DNA of 64,000 nucleotides from Klebsormidium nitens (lineage: Eukaryota; Streptophyta; Klebsormidiophyceae; Klebsormidiales; Klebsormidiaceae): assembly GCA_000708835.1 (NCBI GenBank), contig DF237241.1:1-64000 (forward strand), written 5' to 3'. The translations under genes were made by a program, and so were the position numbers. The notes beneath the pieces are model-generated. The model did not search any database. It was not told the origin of the DNA and saw only the letters and a program-made list of their open reading frames with translations. Positions 30,505-42,500 of this stretch are shown here, one piece after another. The stretch's first letter is position 1. Each line of letters begins with the position of its first letter.

Positions 30505-33500
30505 CTAGTCGAGCAACGTGGGGCTGTCTGAGGAGTCCGGGTAGTTTGAGCGCGACCTGGTCGAGCGCCCCTCCTCCTTAAGCGTCTCCACTTCAAACGC
30601 CTCATCTATTGGGTCAAAGCCCCCTCCCTCAATCTCGGCCAACTTCTCGACCTCCGAGGACCCGACTTCGGACATTTCAGCAGTGATGTCCTCAAGATTG
30701 GACAGTTCCGCCAGCTGCTCCACAGGGTTTGGCGCAGAGAACATCGTCGAGATCTGGGGCATGGCGGCACGCAGCGGTGGCGCCATCGTAGGTGACCCGA
30801 AAGACAGAGACAGCCCGAGCATCGACGAGAGGAGCACAGAGGCGCCGGCCGCGTTCATGGCCTTCCTCGCGGTCTGCTCGGTCTCGGGGTCGGGGGTGAT
30901 TTCGTCATCGTCGTCAGAATCAACGTCCGCCTGCGCTTTGGCGTCGCCCTTTGCGTCCTTGTCCTGGATTGCGAGAAGGGAATGGTGTCAGGCAGTGAAG
31001 GGGTACATCGGTTGTTTAGACGGCTGAGTGTTCAGAGTTTCCTTCACATGGTTGTCAGAAACAATGGCCCACTGTATTCAGCATAGTACTCTCAGCAGAG
31101 CTTCTACTTGATCTCAAGAACTCTGGCCGTTGAGACCTCCTTCTCAGGGCTTGTAGCCAAGATTTCCTCAAAACCAAGGAAAGGAAGAGGATAACGAAAA
31201 GACAGAAAGAAGAACATTCATGAAAACGGCAGGGACTGAAGATGCAGATTGTCCGACTTCGTTCTCAAATACCCCAGATCCGAAAACAGGTGCTTTGGTG
31301 CAAGGAGACAAAAATGTGCCACGTGTCCTTTCTGTCGGGCACCCTCTCACCTTGCGCTGCACGGCCACCGTCAGGCTGGCAATCTTGGCGAGCTGCTTGC
31401 CGACGGACGGCTCGTCGTCGGAGTCAGAACCGTAACCGCGCCTGTCGTTGCCCGCCTGGACTGTGCGTGCATCGGCCAGCTGCTTGACCAGATAGGCGGC
31501 CTGTAGCAGGATGTATTCAGGTTGAGAAAAGACGTATGGTAGGTTTCGGGTCTGATTGCGAACTTCGTCTTTTACGATCAAAAAATGTCTGGACAACCAC
31601 CCATTCAATCATCCGCTCTTCTGCAGACGCCAACATATTGAACCCGACACTGCACTGTCTGCGAAACAATTTCGATTGCCAAGGAAACAGACTATCGTTG
31701 GGACGCTTTTCGTCGCTCGCCAAGACACCAATGATCTTTGCTGGTCTTCAGGAGGAGAACAACCAAGTTTCATTTGGAAAAACCAAACCCTTCATCGACA
31801 TCTCCCCTGATCGATGAATCCTCGGGGGAAGACGGGCACATAATCTTCAGAGAGGGACTTCAGCAGATGTCGCGGCCTCACCTCCTTCTGCATCTGCGCC
31901 AGCGACTGCGTCAGCTCGGCCAGCTCCTTCTCCTTGGTCTCGAGCAGCTCCGCGCGCTTTGACTTGGCGCGGTGCAGCGCCATGTTGTCCACCTTCAGGT
32001 TGAACAGCTGCAGCAAAAGACAAGCGTGCTCCGGTCAGCGCACACGTCACAGGGGGGGTGGAAAAGCAACAAGAAAAACCCCGTTAGAAACCGTATTCAA
32101 ATGCTGCATATTGGAAGGCTGGACAGCTGCAGCAGAAACAAAGAAGCTTGTTCCGGTCAGTACATGTATATTCGAGCGGCTGACGGAAGTAGTTGCGACA
32201 CTGCATTACAGTCACCAGAAACGTTGCAATCTAACGGAAGCATCGCAGTATGACTAAATCGTTGCAACTCTGAGATGACAATTGCGATTGAAGAGAAAGC
32301 GCTGCAATCAAGCAGCGTTGCATCCGACCAGCGACCAGAATATTACTGCAAACACGAAAAAGCGCTGCAAACCGAGTCGACTGACCTGTTTCTTGAGCTC
32401 CGTCTGGTCGCCGCGAAGGGAGCGCTCCTCGGTCTGGATGGCCCTCAGAACCCCCTCGAGGTAGCCTGCCTTGTCGGCCAGCTCGCCCTTGGAGGACATC
32501 ACCTCCTCCAGCTCCGTGGAGAGCTTCTCGCCCTGTCAGAAACGAACGGAAGAGCCGTTAGGGTCGTACGAAATTCAGCTTTCGAAGGCACAATTGCATA
32601 CACAAGCACCAATGTGGAGAAAGGCGCGCAAGGGTGTGAAAGATGAAGCAGCCTGAAAGACGACAGCAGTGGAACGCCTATATCTTCTTCTCTTTCTCTC
32701 TCGTTTTCACAAAACCGGACACGATCTGTCTGCACGTACGAGTGGTCGAACCAGTCCCAAAAACACAACGAATCTAAGGACGAACGAAAAGCAACCTCTG
32801 AGAGGACACAAGAATCCCGCAGCAAGGGGCAAACTCCGCTCGCTTACCTTCGCCTCAAGGTCCTGGACTCGGCCGTCGAGCATCGCCTTGGTTGCACGGA
32901 TGTGGCTCAGGTCCAGATCCTGTGACAAGACCCTGCTGCGGAACTCGCCGCCCTCGGCCTCGAGGCGCGCCACCTCGTCCTCCAGCCGCGAGATCAGCGA
33001 GAGCGCCTCCTGCAGGCTCTTCTCCTGCACGATCACACACAAAGAGTTCAGCTCTCGTGCGGTTACCTAACAGGTTAGGCTCTTGAACCACTGAGTCATG
33101 AAGGTGGATTCGGCTCAGAATAGTTGGGAGGTGAGATCTCAAACCACTGGTGTTTTACAGGGAGATCGGCGCTCAACAGCCGGGCCGATAGTGTGTAAGA
33201 GCAACGACGGGGAGTGGACAGAAGTGCTACGAGGGGCGACCTTGTGGTAAAAAGCGAAAGGTCAAGGCAAATTAATTCGAAGCCGACCGGATTCGAGTAC
33301 TTTGAAAGGCCAACAGCCAGCAACGGGCCAAGAACAGAAGTAGAAGCCTTTCGAAACGGTTCAAACGACTGTAATGTTGCATAAGAGAAAGATGAGGACA
33401 ACCAGGGCATGCAATGACAAACGCTTTCAGGAAGACGGCTCAAGGGGCACATACCGGCGCTTCTATCCCCTTAAAACGTTCCATGACAATGAAAAACCTG

Positions 33501-36500
33501 CAAGCACTCAATCCGCAGTGTGAAAGCTCACCTCCTGCTGCTGGACGGACTCCGAGAGCGAGACAAGCCCAGCCCACTGTTTCTCTGACTGGTTGGCAGA
33601 CTCTTGGTCGTCCATGGCCGTCTGCGCGTCCTCCCGCATGAGGGTAAGTTGGGCAATCTGCAAAAGAAAGACACCGGCTCCTGAGGATCTGCCTACTTTG
33701 CAATAATCAAGACTTGCTAAAGACGGCGTTGTTCTCCGGTGTCAAGGCTCAGTGAACGTCGTGTTGCTGGCAAGCAAGGACTGTCGGGGTCCGGAGCTGT
33801 GGCGATTTGAGAGAAATGCACGATTTCCCGGAAGGGAAGAACTTGATGACAGCTGGCAAGCTTACCTCGTTTTGCGCTGCCGCAAGCGCCTGCTCCACTT
33901 CTGCCAGCTCGCGCTCCTTGCTTGCGAGGATCTCTGAGCGCTTCACCTTGGTCCGGTTCATCGCAGAGTTGTCCATCTTCAGATTGAACACCTGCAGCAA
34001 CAAGAGTCCCAAGCAGCCGTTGAAAAACCGAGGCAAACCCAGAGTGACGCCCAAAAAAGCAGAAAGTCGGCAGACGTCCATAGAGCAATCAGGGGCAGAA
34101 CTCCGAACCAACTTTCGTATCGTTTAGCAAGCGAATGAGGGCCCAGGGAAGCATTCAACGCATCTGAGAGCCTTGCTGAGAGGTTCTTTGAACGGCTGAA
34201 ACTGGACTTCGCAAGGACCAAAGTGTTGCACACCATATTAGACCCTGGGCAAGAAACGCACGAGTACTTTCTGTGAACAGAGGTATTGGAGAAGTCCAGT
34301 GTCTTTGCAGTGAGGTTGTCACAGACAGCAAGGCGTACTTTTCCGCATGACAACCTGACAAGAGAAACAGGTTTTGATCGTTCCTTTAAGTTCCAACAGT
34401 GCACTGGTGTCGATCTCACCTGCCGCTTGAGCACGGACTGGTTCTGGCGAAGAGCGCGCTCCTCCTTCTGCGCGTCCTTCAGCGCAGTAGTGAGGGTCTC
34501 CACCTTCTCCTCCAGCTCACCCTTGGAAGTCAGGGCCTCCCCAAGAGCCGCCTGGAGCAGCTCACCCTGCAAGACAAAAAAAGAAGAGGCTTGGTTCCTA
34601 TTCCAGGACTTCACATGGTCCAGGGCCAAGGTGGAACTGTACACTGTTCGCTGCACATCAGCCACTGTCTTAAATCAAGAACTGGTAGCTTCCCAGTTCG
34701 TTAGGAATCCAGACAACAGGGTTGTTGTGGGCTTAACCTTACTTGTAAACCATATAGAAGCACAATCAGTACGTCAAGTGGAGGGTAGATGTAACAGGTT
34801 GGATGTTTTGAGCCATCTTCCTTAAGCACAAAATGTACTTGTGACTCAACAGCATGCGCAGTGGGACGGGTCAGCGTGCACCAATAACAATCTGATTCTA
34901 ACAGCACTGGGAACAAAACAACAAACTACACTCGTCAAGCAAAAAACAGAAGCCCCGAAGCCTGGGCTACGTAGCGGGATTCCCCCGCTCACCTGTGCCT
35001 CAAGAGATTCAACCCGGTCGCCCAGGATCGCCTTTGTTGCGTTGGCGTGGCACAGGTCGAACTCGTGGCGCAGGAGGTTGGTGCGCAGCATGTCCCGCTC
35101 CCTCTCGAGGCGCTCGCCGCCTGTCTCTAGCTGCTCGATCAGAGACAGTGCCTCTGACAGGCTCGTGTCCTGCAATATCAAACAGGACTTGAGCTGCCAG
35201 CGCAGGACCAACTTCGTGATTGACCAGCTAACCAAGGACTGTTTCCAGGACTGTTCTACACAGTCGGATCAAGGCCGTAGCAAATCATTTAGTGTGCAAC
35301 TGAGGTCGTCAAAACGAGCCCAGGCAAAGTTCTCAAAGAAGGAATGGATGGCAAACCGGCTATGGAGAATTTGCCATGCAGCCTGCTAACAAAGACATTG
35401 TACCGCGCGTAATTGACGACAAAAGTTGGAACACTGGGACATAGCAAGCACTACCTTTTATGACACAAGATCAAGACCTGTCAGAAAAAGTCTTGTGGCT
35501 TTGTTGCGCAACTTTAACTCTCGGCACTTCTTGAAAATTTGGAAACAAAAGAGTACGGCGAAACAAACATTTCCAGAAAAATCTGCAGCAGACGGAGAGT
35601 AAACAGCACCCGCTCACCCGAACTTGAGCAACCTCGTCGTACGACGCAATCATGCGCTCAAGGTCGTCGACCTTCTCGGCAAGGATCGACTTCGTGTGGC
35701 GCTCGTGGCCGAGGTCGAAGTCTGACTTCAGCATGTTGAACTGCAGAGCGCCGCCCTCTGCCCGCAGGCGCTCCAGCTCGCTGTTAGAAATCTCCGCCTC
35801 CGCGAGGGCTTCCTTCAGCTTCTCCAGCTGCGGGGTGGAAAGAGGATGGTCAATGCTCCAGGAAAACGCGTTTCCCAATCCTGAGATTGTCCCAGAACAG
35901 AGTTGACAATGGGCGGAATTCTTCATCACCACCTCACCACCACTGGCACCACCGACAGGGGCGGTCACGGCCTGCTTTCACGGCCACTCGAAAAACCTGG
36001 TCGACGCGAAAACGGGGATGCAAAACGTCACGAAGAGCAGATGGGAGCAGAGAAAGCGGCAGCAAAAGGACCTCGAAATAAGAGGGCATGATTCGTCCGG
36101 CAACTTGCAAAACCAGCGCAGCACTTGGTCTCTCACCCGCTCGCGTGCGGTCACATCCAGGTCTTCAACAGAGCGCTCGAGGAACAGCACTTTGTCGTCC
36201 AGGATCGCCTTCAGCGCTTGCGTGTGGGCCAGGTCGAAGTCCTTGCGCAGGAGCTGGGTCTGGAGCATGCCCTCCTTCGCCTCGAGCCAATCCACGTGAG
36301 ACTCCAGCTCAGTGTTGGCAGAGCGGGCAGCCTTCAGCTTTGCGCCCTGCAAGGTGGTAGAATATGACCGTGAGATTCGAAATTCAGGATGGAATTCGCA
36401 GTTTGAAACCCCCCGGACTTAGCATTTGGCACGGGGTTTAAATGACACTGCTGAGCATTGAGCTGATTCGGTTGTCTCTGCCATCCGTTTTGCGACCAGC

Positions 36501-39500
36501 CAGGCTCGTCAACTCCGTAGGAAAAAGAGCCTCCTTAAACCAAAGTGTGCCAAAACACTCCCAAGTCTGTCAGACCTTCCTGACAAGAACGAATCAACAC
36601 TCGGATCAACATAAAAACAATGTTCAGATGAACATATTGCTTCTCCGACCCACTAAGCGGCAAACCCGTTGAACTCACCAGGTCGTCGTGAGCGGCGATG
36701 ACGCGCTCCAGATCCTCCACCTTGTCGTGCAGGATCGACTTCAGAGAGCGGGTGTTGGTCAGGTCGAAGTCCTGCAGCAGCAGCTTGGTCTTGAGGTCGC
36801 CGCCCTCCGCCTCGAGGCGCGCAACACGGGCTTCCAGCTGGGCCTCCGAGTCGTAGGCCGCCTTCAGCTTAGTGCCCTGCAAAGGGAGGTCACAAACATA
36901 AATGAAAGTGCAAGCCGCTGAGAAAGCGAACAAAAGGATAACACGGATGAGACCACTCAAGTTCAAGGGACTCAGGTTGTGATTGATCGCAGTGCTTGCT
37001 GCTTCCGAACACAATCTCAAAAGCACTGTGCGAGAAAGATTGTCTGAGAGACAAAGAACCTGCGGCACTTTCCATGTGCTGTCGGGCGCGGTTTCGACTG
37101 TGTGGGCTGGACAGAACCCGGCAAGCTTCTCAGCGTAAGGCAAGACGAAACAAGAAGTATCAGTATATTGTTCAAACGAAGTCGCACTTACCAGGTCGTC
37201 GTGGGCCGCAATCACGCGCTCCAGGTCTTGCACCTTGTCATCCAGCATCGCCTTCATGGCCTCAGTGTGGGTCAGGTCGAAGTCTTTGAACAACAGCTGC
37301 GTCTGGAGATCCCCTTTCTCCGACGCAATCTGCTCCACCTCGGCCTGCAGCACGGCGTTCGCCTGCTGGACCTCCGCCAGCTTCTCGACCTGCACAACGT
37401 TTTAACCTGTCTCAGGAGACAGAAAAGGGCAGCGGACAACGTTTTTGACTATCTGAAGTGCCAGAAAGGTGCAGCGTACGCCGTTTTGGACTGTCTCAGG
37501 TGCCAGGACCGTGAAGCGGCCAATCGTGTGTGCAAGGCAACGTGATTGGAATCCGGCCCAGACTTCCAAAGGTACCGAGTAGATTGCTCAAGTGAACGGA
37601 CGTGAACGCAGTCTGTTTAAGCCTTACTATATTCCGAAGCCAGGGATACAAACTCTTTCGATCGAGAAAGTGAGCAAAACGGTTTCCCTTCCATCAGACA
37701 CAGAGCCGAACAAGGTCGATTCAAGGGCAGAAGCAACAGTGTCTTGCCTCCAGAACAGACACTCTTCTAAACTCACCATCTCGTCGTGGGCAGCGATCAC
37801 GCGCTCCAGGTCGTTGACCTTGTCGTCCAGGATGGCCTTCAGCGCGCGCATGTGGCTCAGGTCAAAGTCCTTCGAGAGCGCTTGGGTGCGGTAGAAGTTC
37901 CCCTCCTCCCCGAGGCGCTCCACCTCAGCGACCAGCTCGGCGTTTGTGGACTGCGAAGCCCTCAGTTGTGTGCCCTGCATTTGAGAATACCCTGTTAGCC
38001 AGGAGCTCTTTGCAAGTGAATAAGGTTGCAAAGACAGCTTACAGATGGTGACCGCCAGTTTCGAACCGTGAGAAAGTCAATACGGACCCGATGAGCTCCA
38101 AAAGCCGAGGGCACACAATCGTGCAACATACTCCTTCCAACAAGACACCCAGACGCGCTTTTCTGATATGCTACACACCAGGCCGGCCAGCAACGGCTCA
38201 ATCTATGAGACACCTTTCCCAGCACTCACCAGGTCGTCGTGGTCTGCGATTGTGCGCTCCAGGTCCTCCACCTTCTGGTTCAGGATGCTCTTCATGGCGT
38301 GAATGTGCGTGATGTCGAAGTCCTTGCTCAGCAGCTTGGTCTGCATCGTGCTGCGCTCCGCCTCCAGGTGCGCCACCTGAGCGTTCAGCTCCTCCATGGT
38401 GTAGTTGGCGGCCTTCAGCTGCGCGGTCTGCACAAGGTTCATGACAGGGTTAGGAAACCGGTCTGTTTTCGCCCTGCGCATCTTCAACTGCTTTCTAATT
38501 ACAGGAAAGAGAGTGCCTTATAGTCGTAGCGCCTGGAAGCAGCGCTCTCTTTCTCGACCAGACAACAACCGGGCGAACACCAGGCACTAGGAGACACTGA
38601 CCTGCAAGAAGCACAGGTCAACAAGGGAACAGCTGGAGACAAACCCCGAACTCACCATGTCGTCATGCTCCGCAATGACTTTCTCGAGGTCGGCGCACCG
38701 CTCGGCGAAGATGGCCTTCATTGCACGCGTGTGCGTCAGGTCGAAGTCCTGGCGCAGCATCTGGGTCCTGAGACTGTCGCCCTCCTCCTTGAGGTTCCCA
38801 ACCTCGGCTTGGAGCTCCGCGTTGGAAGAGTAGGCAGCGCGCAGCTTCGCACCCTGCACGTGCAACGACATTGATTCAATTGACATCCGGAACTGTTGGC
38901 TAGATCGGAGCTCTTGGTTGAGCGCGCAGCCACACTACCTGAACGAGCATCTTGAAGTTGCGGACAGCAGACTGGAAACAAAGAATTCGACTTAGCGTCT
39001 CCGAGAGCAATTTGATTAGTTGCGAATCTTTCTTAGGTGGTCGAACCGGAACTGCCCGAATCAGAACACTTGATCAAGTCCGTTTCAGTATCCAGAACCA
39101 ATGCTTGATGAAATCAGCCCAGATCACTACGGCTTGCAGCTAACAACGTTCGTTTCTTCAGTGTAACTGTACTTGCAGACCAACTTACCAGGTCCTCGTG
39201 AGCCTCAATCGCGCGCTCCAGGTCTTGCACGCGTTCGCCCAGCATTCCCTTCAGAGCGTCGGCGTGGGTGAGGTCAAAGTCCTTCATCAGCACTTGGGTG
39301 CGGAGGGAGCCTCCCTCCTTCACAAGGTGCTCCATCTCCGCTTCCAGCTCAGCGTTCGTAGAAAGGGCGGCCTTCAGCTTCGCGCCCTGCAAGTTGATAG
39401 ATACGGTTTAGTCAAAGAGGGTTTGACGCCTGATTGGGGTGCTCCAACAGATCGCTAGGAGCACAATCAACAGTCAGGAGGGAAACGCAAACACAAGCTT

Positions 39501-42500
39501 GGTTCATATCTTGTCAGAGACTCTTCTGTTGTCCTTTCAGCGTTGGCCAGGGTCATCTTAGCCTACATCAGGCCAAGAATCAACGGATTCTGTATTCATG
39601 ACCAGTGGAATCTGATGCATGACATGCCACAACGTAGGGGCAGAATCACAAAGCCACTGCAAATCCAACACCAATCTGCTGCACCTGAACTGCTACAAAG
39701 CGTCCAGTCTGCACATCCTGGCACTCACGGCATCGTCATGTTCTGCAATTGTGCGCTCGAGGTCGTCCACCCTCTCATCGAGGAGCCTCTTCAGGGCGAC
39801 AGCATGGGCGATGTCGAAATCCCGGCGCAGGAGTTGAGTCCTGAACTCGTCTCCCTCCTCCATCATGCGCACCGCTTCAGCCTCTAGGGTGATGTTGGAG
39901 GCAAGGGCAGCTGCCAGCTTCTCATCCTGCATGTGGGCAAGACTTCCTTTCAGAACGTTTCGTTGCAACACTTGGCAAGTGATTGGGATCGAAAGCAAAG
40001 TTGTCAGCATGGTCTATTAGAAGAAGAGCGAAGTCTGAATGAAACAGCTGAGCAGAGTCAAACCCTTCTCAATCCTCGTGACTCTCCGAAAGCAACAACA
40101 ATCAAAACCACGTACCAGAAACTCTTGGGATAAGTACGAAAAAATCTCCGTTTACTCCCACTTACCCGTGCCTGAGACCTCTGGGCGTCAGCCTGGATCA
40201 GGCGCTCAAGGTCGTCCACCCTCTCCCCATAGACCCTCCTCCCTGCGCTCACATGCGCCAGATCGAGGCTCAAGCACAGCACCTTCTCCTTGAGAGCGGT
40301 CCCCTCTTCTTGCACTATCGCCATGCCAGCCTCCAGCACAGCGTTGGCCTCGGAGGCATCCGCAAGGGCGGTCTTCAGCATCTCGTCCTGCAGCGTGGTA
40401 AAACAAACTGAGAACTCGCTTCTTTCTCGCGTTTGCCTTTTTCTTTAACCTTGTTAGACAGGGTGACAACCCATGGCGGATTGTCAAGCCGTTGCTCCAA
40501 AACTCGCATTTTCTTTGGATGTCCTCACATTTTCTTTGGACATCCATGACAGGAAAGGTCAAGAGCATTCCACATCTCTCAAAAGGGGAAGCAGCTAAAG
40601 ACAGGGAAGAAAAAAAGATGTACTCGATCTGCTTACCTCCAAACGAGTTGCCCCGAGCTCCCGCTCAAGGTCGTCGACCTGGGCCCCAAGAATCTGCTTC
40701 GTCGCACGCGTGTGGGACAAGTCCATGTCCAAGCGCAGAACCTGCATCCGGAGAGCGGACGCCTCCTCGTTCAGGCGGTCATACTCTGCGATTGCCGCGG
40801 ACGACTCTTCGAGGGCGGCCTTCATCGTTGCAGCCTGCGAGCAAAAGGTGAAGATTGAAGCTCAGAACTTGATGCACAACAGTTTATTGGAAGTCCAAGT
40901 ATCAAACGGCTCCCTTAAAAAAGCACTGGATGGCCTGACAACAGTCTTGAAAGATTGAATCGTTGGCAAAACTGCAGTGTTTGGTATCCGTTTTGAAGTT
41001 TCTACAGAAGCGTAGCACAGCAGCTGGTGATGCTGCTGTCTCAAAATGAGTGAGACGCCCATTGAAGGACACAGGCACAAAGAGAAACGGCCGGAATTCG
41101 ATCATCAAAAATGGAACCGAAACCAACTCAGGTCCGAAACCAAGCAGGACTAGGTCAGCAGGAGCCAAGGAAGCGGTGGCTCAGAAGGTTTTTCTCTCAC
41201 CCGTTCCTGGGCCGTCTCCTCGTAAGCCGCCACAGTGCGCTCCAGTTCTTGCACCTGCTCCTCGAAAATCTTCCTCATGGCCTTGGAGTGAGTCAAGTCG
41301 AGGCTGAAGTTCATGACATTGCCCCTCAGATTCGACTGCTCCTCCTGCAGGGCTGCCACCTGCGCCTCCAGCTCAGCGTTGGCGGCGTTGGCCTTCGCAT
41401 ACGCGGCCTTCAGGGTTTCCTCCTGCAGGATTGTGCAAGAGATTGAGATGCAGATTTGTGGTCAAATTTGAGTTCTGCTCGCGACTTATCAATGTAAGGG
41501 TTGCGCGCTCAACCAGGGGGTTTGCAAGCAAGATAGAAAAAACCTGCCTGTGTGTTGGTTTCCGACCGTTGCTCAAATGTTACCAATGGATGGATGACTG
41601 GACGCGAGAAACCGATTGCGAAGATAAGATAACTGTTAGCAGGGCAGCCATTTTTCTCCCCAGCCAATCCACGGGCGCTTTGCTCGAGTCTGATGGTCAC
41701 ACAAGTGCTCTGATAAAAGTAAAAGACACACAGAAAAGAAAGTCGGAGTAAGGTACAACCCAATCTGTCTCTTCAAGTCAGAATGCTGCTGTAAGGACGC
41801 TGTATTGTGTTTGGTTGGTGAGCAACAGGAACCTGCCTCTTCACAGCATTGACCAACCTTGTAAATTCTGTAGACCTATCAGACAAAAGGTAACAACGAT
41901 CCTAACTCAACGCACTAAAAACCCTTCCAGGATGCCAAAAAAGGTTTCGTTCTCTCACCTCCTCGCGCAGTGTGTCCATGGCCTTTTCGAAATCATCCAC
42001 TCTCGCACTGAGTAACGCCTTGGTTGCACTGGCATGGGTGAGGTCAAAGTCCTTGCACAGGAGGCTGCTCCTCAGAGCGCTGGTCTCCGCAGTCAGGCGC
42101 TCTAGTTCACCAATGGCTGCTTCTGCCTCCACCAGGGCAGTTGCAACCATCTCCTCCTGCACAACGACGAAAGGAACGAAGTCTGAGCAAAATACTCAAT
42201 GATTGAAACCAGGCTCTGGACGTTGAGCTCGGCCTTCAGTACCAGACAAGCGTCTCAACCAGTTTGGTCCCTTTTCAGGGGTCTGACAGAGCAAAAGTGG
42301 CTTGTAGTGACTCCCCAACCAACCAAACAGATCGAGACTGGTTCTGCTTGCGGTTACTTTTTCCTTGTACGAATCAAAAGCACCTTCAAGATATACATTG
42401 TTCCAGATTACATAATTTACAAAACTATAATGAAGAACTGACCAGGGTTACAGAACACAAAACATCAATCCCAATTCTGTCAAACTTTCCAAGGCAAAGT

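Noticed and set aside
34286-34825. 179-codon plus-strand ORF across exon 20 of the coiled-coil gene
   Set aside because: Its composition follows the antisense of a coiled-coil exon plus intron, and the minus-strand exon fits phase and cassette homology.
37394-37519. Extra coding exon formed by the 42-bp repeats, which are open on the plus strand
   Set aside because: The gene is on the minus strand and exon 15 already joins exon 14 in phase; the array fits intron sequence.
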